Under the pieces are notes generated by a model, which saw nothing but the letters and a program-made list of their open reading frames with translations, did not search any database and was not told the origin of the DNA. From the NCBI RefSeq assembly GCF_004786095.1, contig NZ_RHPJ01000004.1, positions 62,001 through 126,000 on the forward strand: a DNA stretch of 64,000 nt, in the 5' to 3' direction. Below are positions 27,701-38,370 of this stretch, in pieces. The stretch comes from Serinibacter arcticus (GTDB taxonomy: Bacteria; Actinomycetota; Actinomycetes; Actinomycetales; Beutenbergiaceae). Position 1 is the first letter of the stretch. Each line of letters starts with the position of its first letter. The position numbers were made by a program, and so were the translations under genes.

Positions 27701-28554
27701 CGACCCCGTACGAACCCGCCACCGAGTTTGACGCGCCTGCGCCTGCGCCCGCGCCCGAGCCCGCGCACGCGTCGGTCGCTGACGACCTGACGCTCGCCCT
27801 GCTGATCGCCGACGCGCTCGACGCCGTCACCCTCGACCGGTTCGGCGCGCTCGACCTGCGGGTGGACGCCAAGCCCGACACCTCCCCGGTCTCCGACGCC
27901 GACCTCGCCGCCGAGCGCACCGCGCGCGAAATGCTGGCGCGTCACCGTCCCGACGACGTGATCCTCGGCGAGGAGTTCGGCGGCGCGGTGGCCGCCGCGG
28001 GGCGGCAGTGGATCATCGACCCGATCGACGGCACCAAGAACTTCGTCCGCGGCGTCCCCGTGTGGGCCAGCCTCATCGCGCTCGCGGTCGACGGCGAGGT
28101 CGTCGTCGGCGTCGTCAGCGCCCCCGCGCTGCACCGGCGCTGGTACGCCGCCACGGGCTCCGGAGCCCACCTCGTCGTGGCCGGTGGCGCGCCGCGCCGT
28201 CTCGGGGTGTCCGGCGTGGCCGAGCTCGGCGACGCGTCGCTCTCCTACGCCAGCCTGGGCGGCTGGGCGGCCCGCGGCGAGCTCGACGCGTTCGTCGCCC
28301 TCCTGGGCGAGTGCTGGCGCACCCGCGGCTACGGCGACTTCTGGTCGTACATGATGGTCGCCGAGGGCAGCGTGGACGTGGCGTGCGAGCCGGAGCTCGA
28401 GGTGTACGACATGGCGGCGCTGGTGCCGATCGTGATCGAGGCAGGCGGGACCTTCACCTCGCGGGCCGGCGCGGTCGGTCCCTGGGACGGCGACGCCGTC
28501 GCCACCAACGGCGTGCTGCACGCCGCCGTGCTGGAACGGATCGGTCGGTCCTAG
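27697..28554 (+). CDS. hisN: Histidinol-phosphatase, inositol-monophosphatase type
   Basis: The 285-residue product is a Mg-dependent phosphatase of the inositol monophosphatase family, matching the actinobacterial HisN that removes phosphate from L-histidinol phosphate. It shows G-E-E-F-G-G and the metal motif D-P-I-D-G-T-K-N-F (about 108-116), plus W-S-Y-M-M-V-A-E-G and the second-domain aspartate in V-Y-D-M-A-A. The first 30 residues are a Pro/Ala-rich extension. The ATG overlaps the rsgA stop. The stop shares the palindrome CTAG with the convergent DUF6912 gene. Confidence 0.92.
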   Translation: MTTPYEPATEFDAPAPAPAPEPAHASVADDLTLALLIADALDAVTLDRFGALDLRVDAKPDTSPVSDADLAAERTAREMLARHRPDDVILGEEFGGAVAAAGRQWIIDPIDGTKNFVRGVPVWASLIALAVDGEVVVGVVSAPALHRRWYAATGSGAHLVVAGGAPRRLGVSGVAELGDASLSYASLGGWAARGELDAFVALLGECWRTRGYGDFWSYMMVAEGSVDVACEPELEVYDMAALVPIVIEAGGTFTSRAGAVGPWDGDAVATNGVLHAAVLERIGRS

Positions 28555-29030
28555 CCCTGCGTCCTCGACGAGGCGACCAGGGACGCGCGCTCGGAGGGGT
28601 CGAACCACAGCAGGTCGATCTCGGCCAGCTCCTCGAACGCCGTCTCGTCGGTCAGCGCCGCCCGGACGGCGTCGGCCGCCTCCGGCTCGTCGACGTGGAG
28701 GCTGACGAGCGCCGACCACGGCGTGGCCGGGATCTCTCCGACGACGCAGCCGAGATCGGCGGCGTCCTGGCCCGCGTCCGCGGACGGCACCGTGAACGGG
28801 GTGGACGCCGGCAGCTCCAGGGCGAGAACGACCCGGCGGTGCGGACCGGAGCCGGCTGACAGCCGCAGCGCGGCGAGGTCGGCCGCGGACAGGAACGCCG
28901 ACAGCTCCAGCCCCTCCTCGTCCTCCTCGGGCAGCGCGGCCCGCAGCGCGGGGGTCACGGCGCACGCGAGCCTGGGCCCGATCTCGGGCAGCTCGAGATC
29001 GGCGAGGACGGCGGGCACGTAGAGGCGCAT
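28551..29030 (-). CDS. DUF6912-like conserved actinobacterial protein
   Basis: A 159-residue soluble, acidic protein beginning M-R-L-Y-V-P-A, with L-P-E-I-G, a middle P-E-E-D-E-E-G-L-E, and a C-terminal D-L-L-W-F-D-P-S-E near the end. The opening and closing motifs match the actinobacterial DUF6912 family as I remember it; function unknown. The ATG shares one base with the stop of the CpaE-like gene upstream (TGATG), so it is coupled to it; a CAGACT box 6 nt before the ATG could also start a leaderless transcript. Confidence 0.75.
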   Translation of the reverse strand: MRLYVPAVLADLELPEIGPRLACAVTPALRAALPEEDEEGLELSAFLSAADLAALRLSAGSGPHRRVVLALELPASTPFTVPSADAGQDAADLGCVVGEIPATPWSALVSLHVDEPEAADAVRAALTDETAFEELAEIDLLWFDPSERASLVASSRTQG

Positions 29031-30308
29031 CAGGCCAGTCTGGCACCACGACGGCGGCGCGGCCGCGGCGCCGTCGCCGGATCGGGCGAGAGGTGGTCGG
29101 CGAGGGCGACGTAGGCCCGGCGGGCCGCCGACCGGGCAGCCACCTCGCGCAGGCTGACGCCGGCCAGCAGCGCGTCGTCGAACACCGCGTCCTGCGGCAC
29201 CCGCGCAACCGGCGACGCCCCGAGGAACCGTTCCAGCGCCTGCGCGACGGCGTCGCCACCGCTGCCGGAGCGGCCGCCGCGCACCCGCGTGGCGAGAAGA
29301 TGGCGCGGCGCGTCCACCCCCGCCTCCTCCAGCTCCGCCACGGCCTGGACGGCGCGCCGCACCCCCACCGGGTCCGAGGCCACGGTGAGCACGACGTCGT
29401 CCGCCGCGTGCAGGGCCGACCTCGTCGCCGCCCACCGGTCCGCGCCGCGCGGCGGTGGCGGCTCGAGCCCACCCCCGACGTCGACGACCACCCACGCGGC
29501 GCACCGTCGCAACGTGCGCCAGACCAGGTCGAGATGGTCGGGGGCGAGCTCACGCCAGCGATCGGCGCGCGTCAGCCCCGAGACCAGCACCACCCCCGAC
29601 GGGAGCCGGCGCGCCCGGTCGCGCACGGTCGACGCCTCGAGCGTGCCGTGCCCGGCCGCCCGGCACAGCGCCGCCAGCGCGGCCGTCTCCTCCACGACGC
29701 CGAGCGCCTGGGTCAGGCTGGGCGCGAAGGAGTCGGCGTCCACGAGCATCGTCGGCGCGCGCGTGGCCAGCTCGCTCGCGAGGTTGACGGCGGAGGTGCT
29801 GCGCCCGGGGGCGCCGTGCGCCCCCCACACGACGACGAGGCGCGCGTCCGGGGCGAGGAGGTCGCCCGGGTCGTCGGGAACGCTCGTGGCCCGACCGGCC
29901 CGCCAGCCGAGCTCGCTGCCGCGACCGACCGGATCGGTGGCGACGGCGGTCTCCTCCGCACGCCGCGAGCACCTCCGTGACCACGGCCACCAGCCGGTCG
30001 CCCAGGCCCTCGCCGTCCGGGACGACGGCGTCCGCACCGATCGCGAGGGCCCGGGGTGCGTCGCGGCTCGGGACCACGAGCACGGTCGCGAGCCCGCAGC
30101 GCCGCAGGTGGGAGGTTTTCGACGCATCGACCCCGCGCCCGAGGTGAAGCACCGCGAGGTCACCGATCCCGGCCTCGGCCGCGGCGGAGAGCTCCGCGAG
30201 ATCCGCGCACCGCCGCACCACGCGCGCCGGGCTGCCGGGTGCCTCGAGGCGTGCGACGACGGTGGGCTCGTCGGGTCCCGGCAGCCAGACCAGCGCGCCC
30301 GCGCCCAC
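29030..30308 (-). pseudogene. CpaE-like P-loop ATPase, split by a single-base frameshift
   Basis: Two halves in different frames together make one CpaE-like protein. The first 116 codons (30308 down to 29961, GTG start) encode a receiver-like domain ending E-V-L-A-A; the rest (29959 down to 29030) encodes a ParA/MinD-like ATPase with the deviant Walker A G-A-P-G-R-S-T-S and V-L-V-D-A-D-S. Skipping one base near 29960 joins them as A-A-A-E-E-T-A-V. No start codon with a ribosome site lies just behind the break; the nearest is a GTG at 29830, inside the P-loop region (266 residues). CpaE-type ATPases position Tad pilus machinery. Either a real mutation, a sequencing error, or +1 frameshifting. 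Confidence 0.7.
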
Positions 30309-30310
30309 GA

Positions 30311-30967
30311 TCAGCTGCCCGGACGTTCGACGAGGGTCACGCTGCCGCCGTCGGCCTGCGCCGCCAGCACGGCGGCCACGGCGTCGACGTCGACCAGGAC
30401 GCGCGCGACCGTGCCGCTGCCGGACCGCAGCATCCCCGAGTCCTCCTCGATCCCCAGCACGAGAACCCCGTCGGCGAGCTGGCTCGGAGGAGCGTCGTCG
30501 AGCCGCGGAACCGCCCAGAGGTCGACCAGGACACCCGGTTCGAGACTCACCCCCGCCGGGACGGGCACCGTGACGGGTCGGCCGTCGACGTCGGCGGCCA
30601 CGCCGAGCGCGGCGGCCGGGACGAGCTCGCCCGCCCCCACGAACGACGTCACGACGGCGTCCCGCGGCAGGTCACCCGCCCTCAGGTAGACCTCGGCCCC
30701 GCCCTCCCAACCGACGGCGACGGCCCGCAGGTCGTCGGCCGTCAGCACCGCCCCCGGGGCGAGGTCGTGCCGCGCGACCCACATCTCCTCGCCCGAGGCG
30801 GCTCGCTCCAGCGCCCAGCTCCCGAGGGCCACGGAGGCTGCGACGAGCACGACCCCGACACCGAAGCGCGGACTGCGCCACGCGGGCGGACGGCGCGAGG
30901 TGACCGCCGCCTGGATCTGCTGCTCCGTGCCCGGGCGGTCACCGGGGCGGTCGACGCGACGCACCAC
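30311..30967 (-). CDS. SAF-domain membrane protein, CpaB/RcpC-like
   Basis: The 218-residue product has a basic N-terminus, one transmembrane helix (about 35-52), and a SAF domain (about 62-125, with A-P-G-A-V-L-T-A-D-D-L) followed by a C-terminal domain. This is the architecture of CpaB/RcpC Tad-pilus assembly proteins. The start is one of two adjacent GTG codons; AGGGAG lies 6 nt before the first. The stop is 2 nt before the CpaE-like gene, so the two form an operon, yet no pilin, secretin or CpaF ATPase is nearby. Confidence 0.82.
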   Translation of the reverse strand: MVRRVDRPGDRPGTEQQIQAAVTSRRPPAWRSPRFGVGVVLVAASVALGSWALERAASGEEMWVARHDLAPGAVLTADDLRAVAVGWEGGAEVYLRAGDLPRDAVVTSFVGAGELVPAAALGVAADVDGRPVTVPVPAGVSLEPGVLVDLWAVPRLDDAPPSQLADGVLVLGIEEDSGMLRSGSGTVARVLVDVDAVAAVLAAQADGGSVTLVERPGS

Positions 30968-31005
30968 GTGCTTCTCCCTGCTGCTGGCCTCGTGAGTCCG
31001 ACATG

Positions 31006-31034
31006 GTCCCACGAGGAGGTCCACCCCGTGGGAC
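31006..31034. promoter_or_regulatory. Inverted repeat in divergent promoter region
   Basis: GTCCCACG (31006-31013) and CGTGGGAC (31027-31034) form a perfect 8-bp inverted repeat with a 13-nt centre between the SAF gene (minus) and the HTH gene (plus). On the plus strand TTTT follows, but no plus-strand gene precedes it, so an operator or leader hairpin is more likely than a terminator. Confidence 0.45.
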
Positions 31035-31094
31035 TTTTCCACAGACGTTCTCCGTCGGCGCGCACGGCGAGACGGCAGGTGCGATGCTTGGGTC

Positions 31095-31298
31095 ATGCCC
31101 GAACGGATGCTGACCCTTGCCGATGTCGCCGAGATCCTCGACATCACCGTGCCCACGGCGCGCTCGCTCGTCCGTCAGGGAGAGATCCAGGGTTTCCAGG
31201 TCGGCGGACGCGGCATGTGGCGTGTGGAGTCCAAGGAGCTCGACGCCTACATCGAGCGCGAGAAGGCGGCAGCGGCAGCTCGCCGCACCACCTCCTAG
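31095..31298 (+). CDS. Small helix-turn-helix (excisionase/MerR-like) protein
   Basis: A 67-residue winged-helix protein: L-T-L-A-D-V-A-E-I-L-D-I-T-V-P-T-A-R-S-L-V, then G-F-Q-V-G-G-R-G-M-W-R and a helical tail. This is the excisionase-type HTH domain common in conserved actinobacterial regulators; nothing suggests a phage. There is no ribosome site, but a GATGCT box 6 nt upstream of the ATG. It is divergent from the SAF/CpaE-like unit and may regulate it. Confidence 0.88.
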   Translation: MPERMLTLADVAEILDITVPTARSLVRQGEIQGFQVGGRGMWRVESKELDAYIEREKAAAAARRTTS

Positions 31299-31357
31299 CA
31301 TCACCCGTCAGCAGCCCGACCCGGCGCCGGCTCCTGCGACCGCCGTCATCTGCTCGC

Positions 31358-31861
31358 TCAGAGCGCGACCGACGTGACCGCCGGGAACGGAACGGCGATC
31401 GTGGTGCCGTCGTCCTGGGCCACCTCGAGGTGATCGAGGCCGACCGCCTCGACCCTGCCCACCACCGTTCGCCCCGCGACGACCACGCGCACGGGCACCT
31501 CCTGGGACGCCAGTCGCCGCAGCACGTGGGCGAGCGAGAGGCGTGACTCCGCCGCACCCGGATCGGGTGCCGTGCGACCGGCACCGTCGACCCACCTGAT
31601 CGCCCCCGACGGCACCAGGACGTCGCGGACGTCCGTCCGCAGCACGCACCAGGAGCGCGTCGCCTCGATCACGGTGCCGGTGTGGCTGCCCCCGTCGACG
31701 CCGACGACGAGCCGGTGACCGACGCAGCCTCGGAGGCGATCGGCCAGCAGGATGCGCCCGCGCTCCGCCTCGCCCAGCTCCGCGACCTCCTCCTCCTCGC
31801 GCCACCGGTCCTCGGCCTCCGCCTGGGACTCGAGGTCGTCGAAGAGCTCCTGCCACCGCAT
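31358..31861 (-). CDS. Conserved actinobacterial protein of unknown function
   Basis: The 167-residue product begins M-R-W-Q-E-L-F-D-D-L-E-S-Q-A-E-A with an acidic helical N-terminus (1-40) and then two beta-rich repeats, each with a V-V-V or V-L-V strand and G-x-V-x-x-V, resembling small barrel folds. Two V-x-G-x-V-x-x-V stretches are suggestive of an Sm-like or PRC-like barrel, but I cannot name the family. The ATG at 31861 was chosen because similarity-like features begin there. It is divergent from the LysM gene across 89 bp. Confidence 0.7.
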   Translation of the reverse strand: MRWQELFDDLESQAEAEDRWREEEEVAELGEAERGRILLADRLRGCVGHRLVVGVDGGSHTGTVIEATRSWCVLRTDVRDVLVPSGAIRWVDGAGRTAPDPGAAESRLSLAHVLRRLASQEVPVRVVVAGRTVVGRVEAVGLDHLEVAQDDGTTIAVPFPAVTSVAL

Positions 31862-31950
31862 CGCTGCACTCTTCCACAGCCCTTGACTCGGTGGTGAACG
31901 GTTTGACATCGTGACGCAGTACCAAACGGCCTCAAACACCCGGAGACACG

Positions 31951-32940
31951 ATGCCTCACCCCCGTCTCGTCGTCGCACGCACCCGGCCGACCCTCGCCCG
32001 CACCCTGCGAGTCCTGCTGAGCCTGGTCGTCGCCGGCATCGGCACCGGTGTCGGTCTCGCGATCGCTCTCACCTGGGATCCCGCAGCAGCCACCGTCGAG
32101 GCGCTCGTGGTCCAGGCGATCCGCGTCGCGGGCATCGGAGCCTGCGCCTGGTACGCCCTCGCGGCACTCGTCTCGACCGTCACGCTGCTCGTCGAGGGCG
32201 CGGGCGGGACGTGGCGGACGGGCAGACGGGTGCTGGCACGGTGGGGTCCGCGCCTGGTGCGGCACGTGGCCGGCGCCGGCGCGGTCGCGGGACTCACCCT
32301 CGTCGCACTCGTCGCACCCTCGAGCGCCGTCGTGCCCGACAACCTCACCGTGCCGCCGGCTCAGGACGCGCAGGCCTCGCGCGAGACGTCCGGCGGCGGG
32401 AGCGAGCGTCCGACGTCGTCACCCCAGGGCGGTCCGGAGGCCGTCGAGGACCGGTCCGTCCGCCAGCTCGACGACCACGTCGTCGAGGTCGGACAGCACG
32501 GCGTCGCACCGCTCGCCGTCGCGGCCGTGGAACCGAGCTCCGAGACCGTTGCAGCATCGGAGCCCCGGCCGATCAAGGCCACACCGTCGGTCACACCCGC
32601 TCCGCCCGCCCCGGCGCCGCTCGACGCGCCCTCGGACCCGCCCCGGGCAGCCGCACCCGTGCCGACCGACCTCGTGGTCGACATTCCCACCGTGAACGCC
32701 CCCGCCGCGGGGTCCGACGGTCACCCCTACACCGTTCGCCCCGGCGACTCGCTGTGGCGCATCGCGGCGGAGCACGACCGGGCAGGTGAGCCGGGCGCCG
32801 GTGCCTCGTGGCGCGACTGGTACGACGCCAACGCCGACGTGATCGGGCCCGATCCCGACCTCATCCATCCCGGGGCGGTGCTGACGAGCCCGACCGCCGG
32901 CCCCGTCGCCCCTCTCGACACGACCTCGCCCCACGAGTAG
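31951..32940 (+). CDS. LysM-domain membrane protein
   Basis: The 329-residue product has three hydrophobic segments (about 19-42, 52-75 and 105-125), a long Pro/Ala/Ser-rich linker (about 130-255) and a C-terminal LysM domain starting Y-T-V-R-P-G-D-S-L-W-R-I-A (about 261-320), with W-Y-D-A-N and I-H-P-G. The domain should bind peptidoglycan, presumably outside the membrane. GGAG lies 5 nt before the ATG. The stop is 8 nt before the Rv3235-like gene, so the two are co-transcribed. Confidence 0.88.
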   Translation: MPHPRLVVARTRPTLARTLRVLLSLVVAGIGTGVGLAIALTWDPAAATVEALVVQAIRVAGIGACAWYALAALVSTVTLLVEGAGGTWRTGRRVLARWGPRLVRHVAGAGAVAGLTLVALVAPSSAVVPDNLTVPPAQDAQASRETSGGGSERPTSSPQGGPEAVEDRSVRQLDDHVVEVGQHGVAPLAVAAVEPSSETVAASEPRPIKATPSVTPAPPAPAPLDAPSDPPRAAAPVPTDLVVDIPTVNAPAAGSDGHPYTVRPGDSLWRIAAEHDRAGEPGAGASWRDWYDANADVIGPDPDLIHPGAVLTSPTAGPVAPLDTTSPHE

Positions 32941-32948
32941 GAGCAGCC

Positions 32949-33449
32949 ATGTCCGCACTTCCGCTCGACCCCGACGTCGCCGCCCAGCGCGTCCCCGCCC
33001 CGCCCCCGCTGCCCCTGCACCCTCGCCCCGTGCGACGACCGGCGACCGCGACCGACACCTCCGAGCCGGCACCGACGGCAGAGGCAACGCCCTCGCCGCC
33101 CACGACGGCCGCCGTCGAGCTCGCGGATCCGGACCGGTGGTTCGGCGCGATCGCCCTGGCGGTGGTCGAGGTGCTGGCGGGCGGGCGGGCCGCGCAGCAG
33201 CTCGTCCGCTGGGTCACCCCCGAGATCTACGGCGCCGTGGCACGCCGCGCCGGCCTCCGGGTGCGCCTGCACGGTCGACCGGCGCGACCGGCGCACGGCC
33301 GCGTGCTCTCGGCGCGCGCCACCATCACGGAGAGCGGTGCGGTGGAGGTGTGCGCCGTCATCCACGACGGCCGCCGCGTCCGCGCCGTCGCCGGGCGCCT
33401 CGAGCTGTTCCGCGACCGCTGGCGCGTGATCGAGCTCCAGGTCGGCTGA
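32949..33449 (+). CDS. Rv3235-family protein
   Basis: The 166-residue product has a Pro/Ala-rich N-terminal half and a C-terminal domain (about 60-166) with L-V-R-W-V-T-P-E-I-Y near residue 87 and a closing stretch R-L-E-L-F-R-D-R-W-R-V-I-E-L. This matches the Rv3235 family that lies near secA in many actinobacteria; function unknown. AGGAG lies 6 nt before the ATG. It ends before a bidirectional terminator shared with secA. Confidence 0.82.
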   Translation: MSALPLDPDVAAQRVPAPPPLPLHPRPVRRPATATDTSEPAPTAEATPSPPTTAAVELADPDRWFGAIALAVVEVLAGGRAAQQLVRWVTPEIYGAVARRAGLRVRLHGRPARPAHGRVLSARATITESGAVEVCAVIHDGRRVRAVAGRLELFRDRWRVIELQVG

Positions 33450-33486
33450 CCGGTCGCCGCCGCCACCGTCGCGCGCCGGAACGAGC

Positions 33487-33524
33487 GACGGCCGGATCTC
33501 GAGAGGTCTCGAGATCCGGCCGTC
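33487..33524. terminator. Bidirectional terminator between Rv3235-like gene and secA
   Basis: A perfect 18-bp inverted repeat (33487-33504 and 33507-33524) around GG lies 38 nt past the Rv3235-like stop and 23 nt past the secA stop, serving both convergent transcripts. Confidence 0.88.
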
Positions 33525-33546
33525 GGTGCGCGCGAGGCGCCGGGGA

Positions 33547-36450
<2,904 letters not shown>

Positions 36451-36554
36451 GCTTTGCTCCCAGGTTGGTGTCAGGCCCACGGCGGCGGGCCTCGCGCCCC
36501 CGACACCGGAGACGCCCACCCATCGTAGGCGTCCTCGCCCGCCCCGGCAGCACG

Positions 36555-36592
36555 CGACGACGGGCGCCGGATGTCTCCGGCGCCCGTCGTCG
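36555..36592. terminator. Hairpin 1 between hpf and secA
   Basis: A perfect 17-bp stem (36555-36571 and 36576-36592) with a 4-nt TGTC loop. It lies 46 nt beyond the second hairpin from the hpf stop and about 105 nt before the secA start, so it is a second terminator or part of the secA leader. Confidence 0.7.
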
Positions 36593-36602
36593 TCCAGCAC
36601 TG

Positions 36603-36632
36603 CTCGCTCTCTCGCTCGAGCGAGAGAGCGAG
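36603..36632 (-). terminator. Terminator of hpf, perfect 30-bp palindrome
   Basis: CTCGCTCTCTCGCTC and its exact complement lie back to back (36603-36617, 36618-36632), 6 nt after the hpf stop. The palindrome has no unpaired centre, so the loop would be the four central bases. It is built of CTCG/CTCT repeats. Confidence 0.8.
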
Positions 36633-36638
36633 GGCGGC

Positions 36639-37292
36639 CTAGCTGTTGGCCTCGGCCTGGGCGTCCAGGCGGATCACGCCGTAGGTCCAGCCGTGCCGGT
36701 GGTAGACCACGGCGGGCTGGCGCGTCTCGGTGTCGATGAACAGGTAGAACGGGTGACCCGCCGCCTCCATCTCCTCGATGGCGTCCTCGACGGTCACCGG
36801 CGACGTGCGGTGCACCTTCTGGCGCACCACGACCGGCGAGTCGCCGAGCTGGCTCTCGACGGCGACGTCGGTCTCCGTCGGTGCGACGATGCGGTCCTCG
36901 GCCTCCTCCTCGACGGCGGCGTCCAGCGCCTCGAGCGCCTCCAGACCGTCGTCGGCGGCCGGGATCGCCCGGCTGTCCCGACGGGCGGCCTTGCCCTTCT
37001 TGCGGTCGTGCGAGCGGCGGAGCCGCTCGAGCAGCTTGGTGGCGGCGGCGTCCAGCGCCGCGTACCGGTCGGAGGCACTCGCCTCGGCGCGGACCACCGG
37101 CCCCTTGTCGCGCACCGTCAGCTCGATGCGCTCGCTCGAGGCGGCCTGCCTCGGGTTGGGCTCGTGGGTGATCTCGACGTCGACCCGCTGGGCGTACGGC
37201 GCCAGCTGAGTGACCTTGGACAGCTTGTCCTCGACGTGCTCGCGGAACCGGGGTGCAACCTCGGTGTGCCGACCGACAACGACGATTTCCAT
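36639..37292 (-). CDS. hpf: Long-form ribosome hibernation-promoting factor
   Basis: The 217-residue protein is the long HPF that dimerises 70S ribosomes into inactive 100S in stationary phase or stress. Residues 1-100 form the HPF/RaiA fold (M-E-I-V-V-V-G-R-H at the start), a charged linker spans about 100-150, and the C-terminal dimerisation domain (about 155-210) ends [10 protein letters not shown]. The ATG has GGAGG 6 nt upstream. It sits between comF and secA, the order also found in mycobacteria. Confidence 0.95.
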   Translation of the reverse strand: MEIVVVGRHTEVAPRFREHVEDKLSKVTQLAPYAQRVDVEITHEPNPRQAASSERIELTVRDKGPVVRAEASASDRYAALDAAATKLLERLRRSHDRKKGKAARRDSRAIPAADDGLEALEALDAAVEEEAEDRIVAPTETDVAVESQLGDSPVVVRQKVHRTSPVTVEDAIEEMEAAGHPFYLFIDTETRQPAVVYHRHGWTYGVIRLDAQAEANS

Positions 37293-37450
37293 GGCTTACC
37301 TCCGTGGATCGCCTGGCTCGCTGGCCAGGGCGTGTGTGCGTGGATCCACCCTCACGGGTGGAGGACGACGGGCATCACCCCCAGCCCGGGCGCTGCTCGC
37401 CGACCGCCGCGTCGTCGCGATGTGGTCGTGGTGCGCTCCATGAATCGACG

Positions 37451-38263
37451 TTAGTCCACCCGCGGCCGAGATGGCATGCGCGACGGCCCGCCCGGGCTCC
37501 CGGCGGCGGCGAGGACGACCGCACCGAGCACCTCCCCGCCGGCCCGGGCGACCGCAGATCGGCACCGTGCCAACGTCTCGCCGGTCGTGAGGACGTCGTC
37601 GACCAGCACGATCCCGCGGACGGCCATCTCGAGGAGTGGGACGACGCGGGCGTGTCGCCCCCGTCCCGGACCGGGACCCGTCGCTCGCCCTGACCCGCCA
37701 CCGACGTGGTGGGTCGAGCGGCCGCGGCTCGCCAGCGCGGTCACCACGCGGGACGGCGTCCCCCGCTCCGCGAGGCGGCGCGCGACGGCGTCGGCCAGAC
37801 CCGTGACCGAGGGCCGCCCGCGCAGCGCGCGGCCCACGCGCGAGGGCGCCGGCACCACCCAGACCTCCTCGACCGGGGCACGGCCGACGGAGGTCGTCCC
37901 TGACCACCCGCCGGCGTCGAGCCAGGCGTCCACGACCCCCGCCAGGGCGGCGCTCAGCACCGGGTCGAGGTCGCGGCGGCCACCCAGCTTCCACGCCAGC
38001 ACCGTCCGCCGCAGCTCCTCGCGATAGACGCCGAGCCCCCAGACCGGCAGGCCGTCCGGCAGCGCGGGCGCGGCGCCGTCGAGGCGCCGGGGCGGACCCA
38101 GGGCGGAGCGGCAGCGCCGGCACAGCGTCACGTCCCACGCGTCGCAGCCTGCGCACGCGAGCGGGACCAGCAGGCGCGCGACCTCGGCGGCGAGCGCCCC
38201 GGCGGCGGCGGTGGCGACGCGGAGGCCGTCGGGAGGACGGGGACGGGCACGCGTGGTGGGCAC
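37451..38263 (-). CDS. ComF-family phosphoribosyltransferase-like protein
   Basis: The 270-residue product has an N-terminal zinc-finger region C-A-G-C...C-R-R-C (about 36-52) and a C-terminal phosphoribosyltransferase-type motif V-L-V-D-D-V-L-T-T-G-E-T (about 222-233). ComF proteins take part in DNA uptake in competent bacteria; in actinobacteria the role is unclear. The GTG at 38263 (V-P-T-T-R-A-R-P) lacks a ribosome site but has a CACCCT box 6 nt upstream. It follows lpqB by 107 nt and precedes hpf. Confidence 0.88.
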   Translation of the reverse strand: MPTTRARPRPPDGLRVATAAAGALAAEVARLLVPLACAGCDAWDVTLCRRCRSALGPPRRLDGAAPALPDGLPVWGLGVYREELRRTVLAWKLGGRRDLDPVLSAALAGVVDAWLDAGGWSGTTSVGRAPVEEVWVVPAPSRVGRALRGRPSVTGLADAVARRLAERGTPSRVVTALASRGRSTHHVGGGSGRATGPGPGRGRHARVVPLLEMAVRGIVLVDDVLTTGETLARCRSAVARAGGEVLGAVVLAAAGSPGGPSRMPSRPRVD

Positions 38264-38370
38264 GGGACCAGGGTGCTCGGCGAGGTCGCCGACGAGCCGT
38301 GGCCCGCGACGAGCCCGGTGATCGGGCCCGCCCGCGTGCCCGGGGGACAGCCGATCCGGCCGCCGGCGCG

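Noticed and set aside
30006-30163. A start for the CpaE ATPase half at the ATG near 30163
   Set aside because: The frame from there runs through the receiver-like half out of frame and gives a Ser/Arg/Pro-rich nonsense N-terminus with no ribosome site.
31095-31298. Excisionase-like HTH protein as evidence of a prophage or integrative element
   Set aside because: No integrase, attachment repeats or phage genes are near; the surrounding genes are conserved chromosomal actinobacterial genes.
31861-31880. DnaA-box-like CTTCCACAG near the LysM gene as a replication origin signal
   Set aside because: A single weak match without clustering, AT-rich DNA or dnaA/dnaN nearby.
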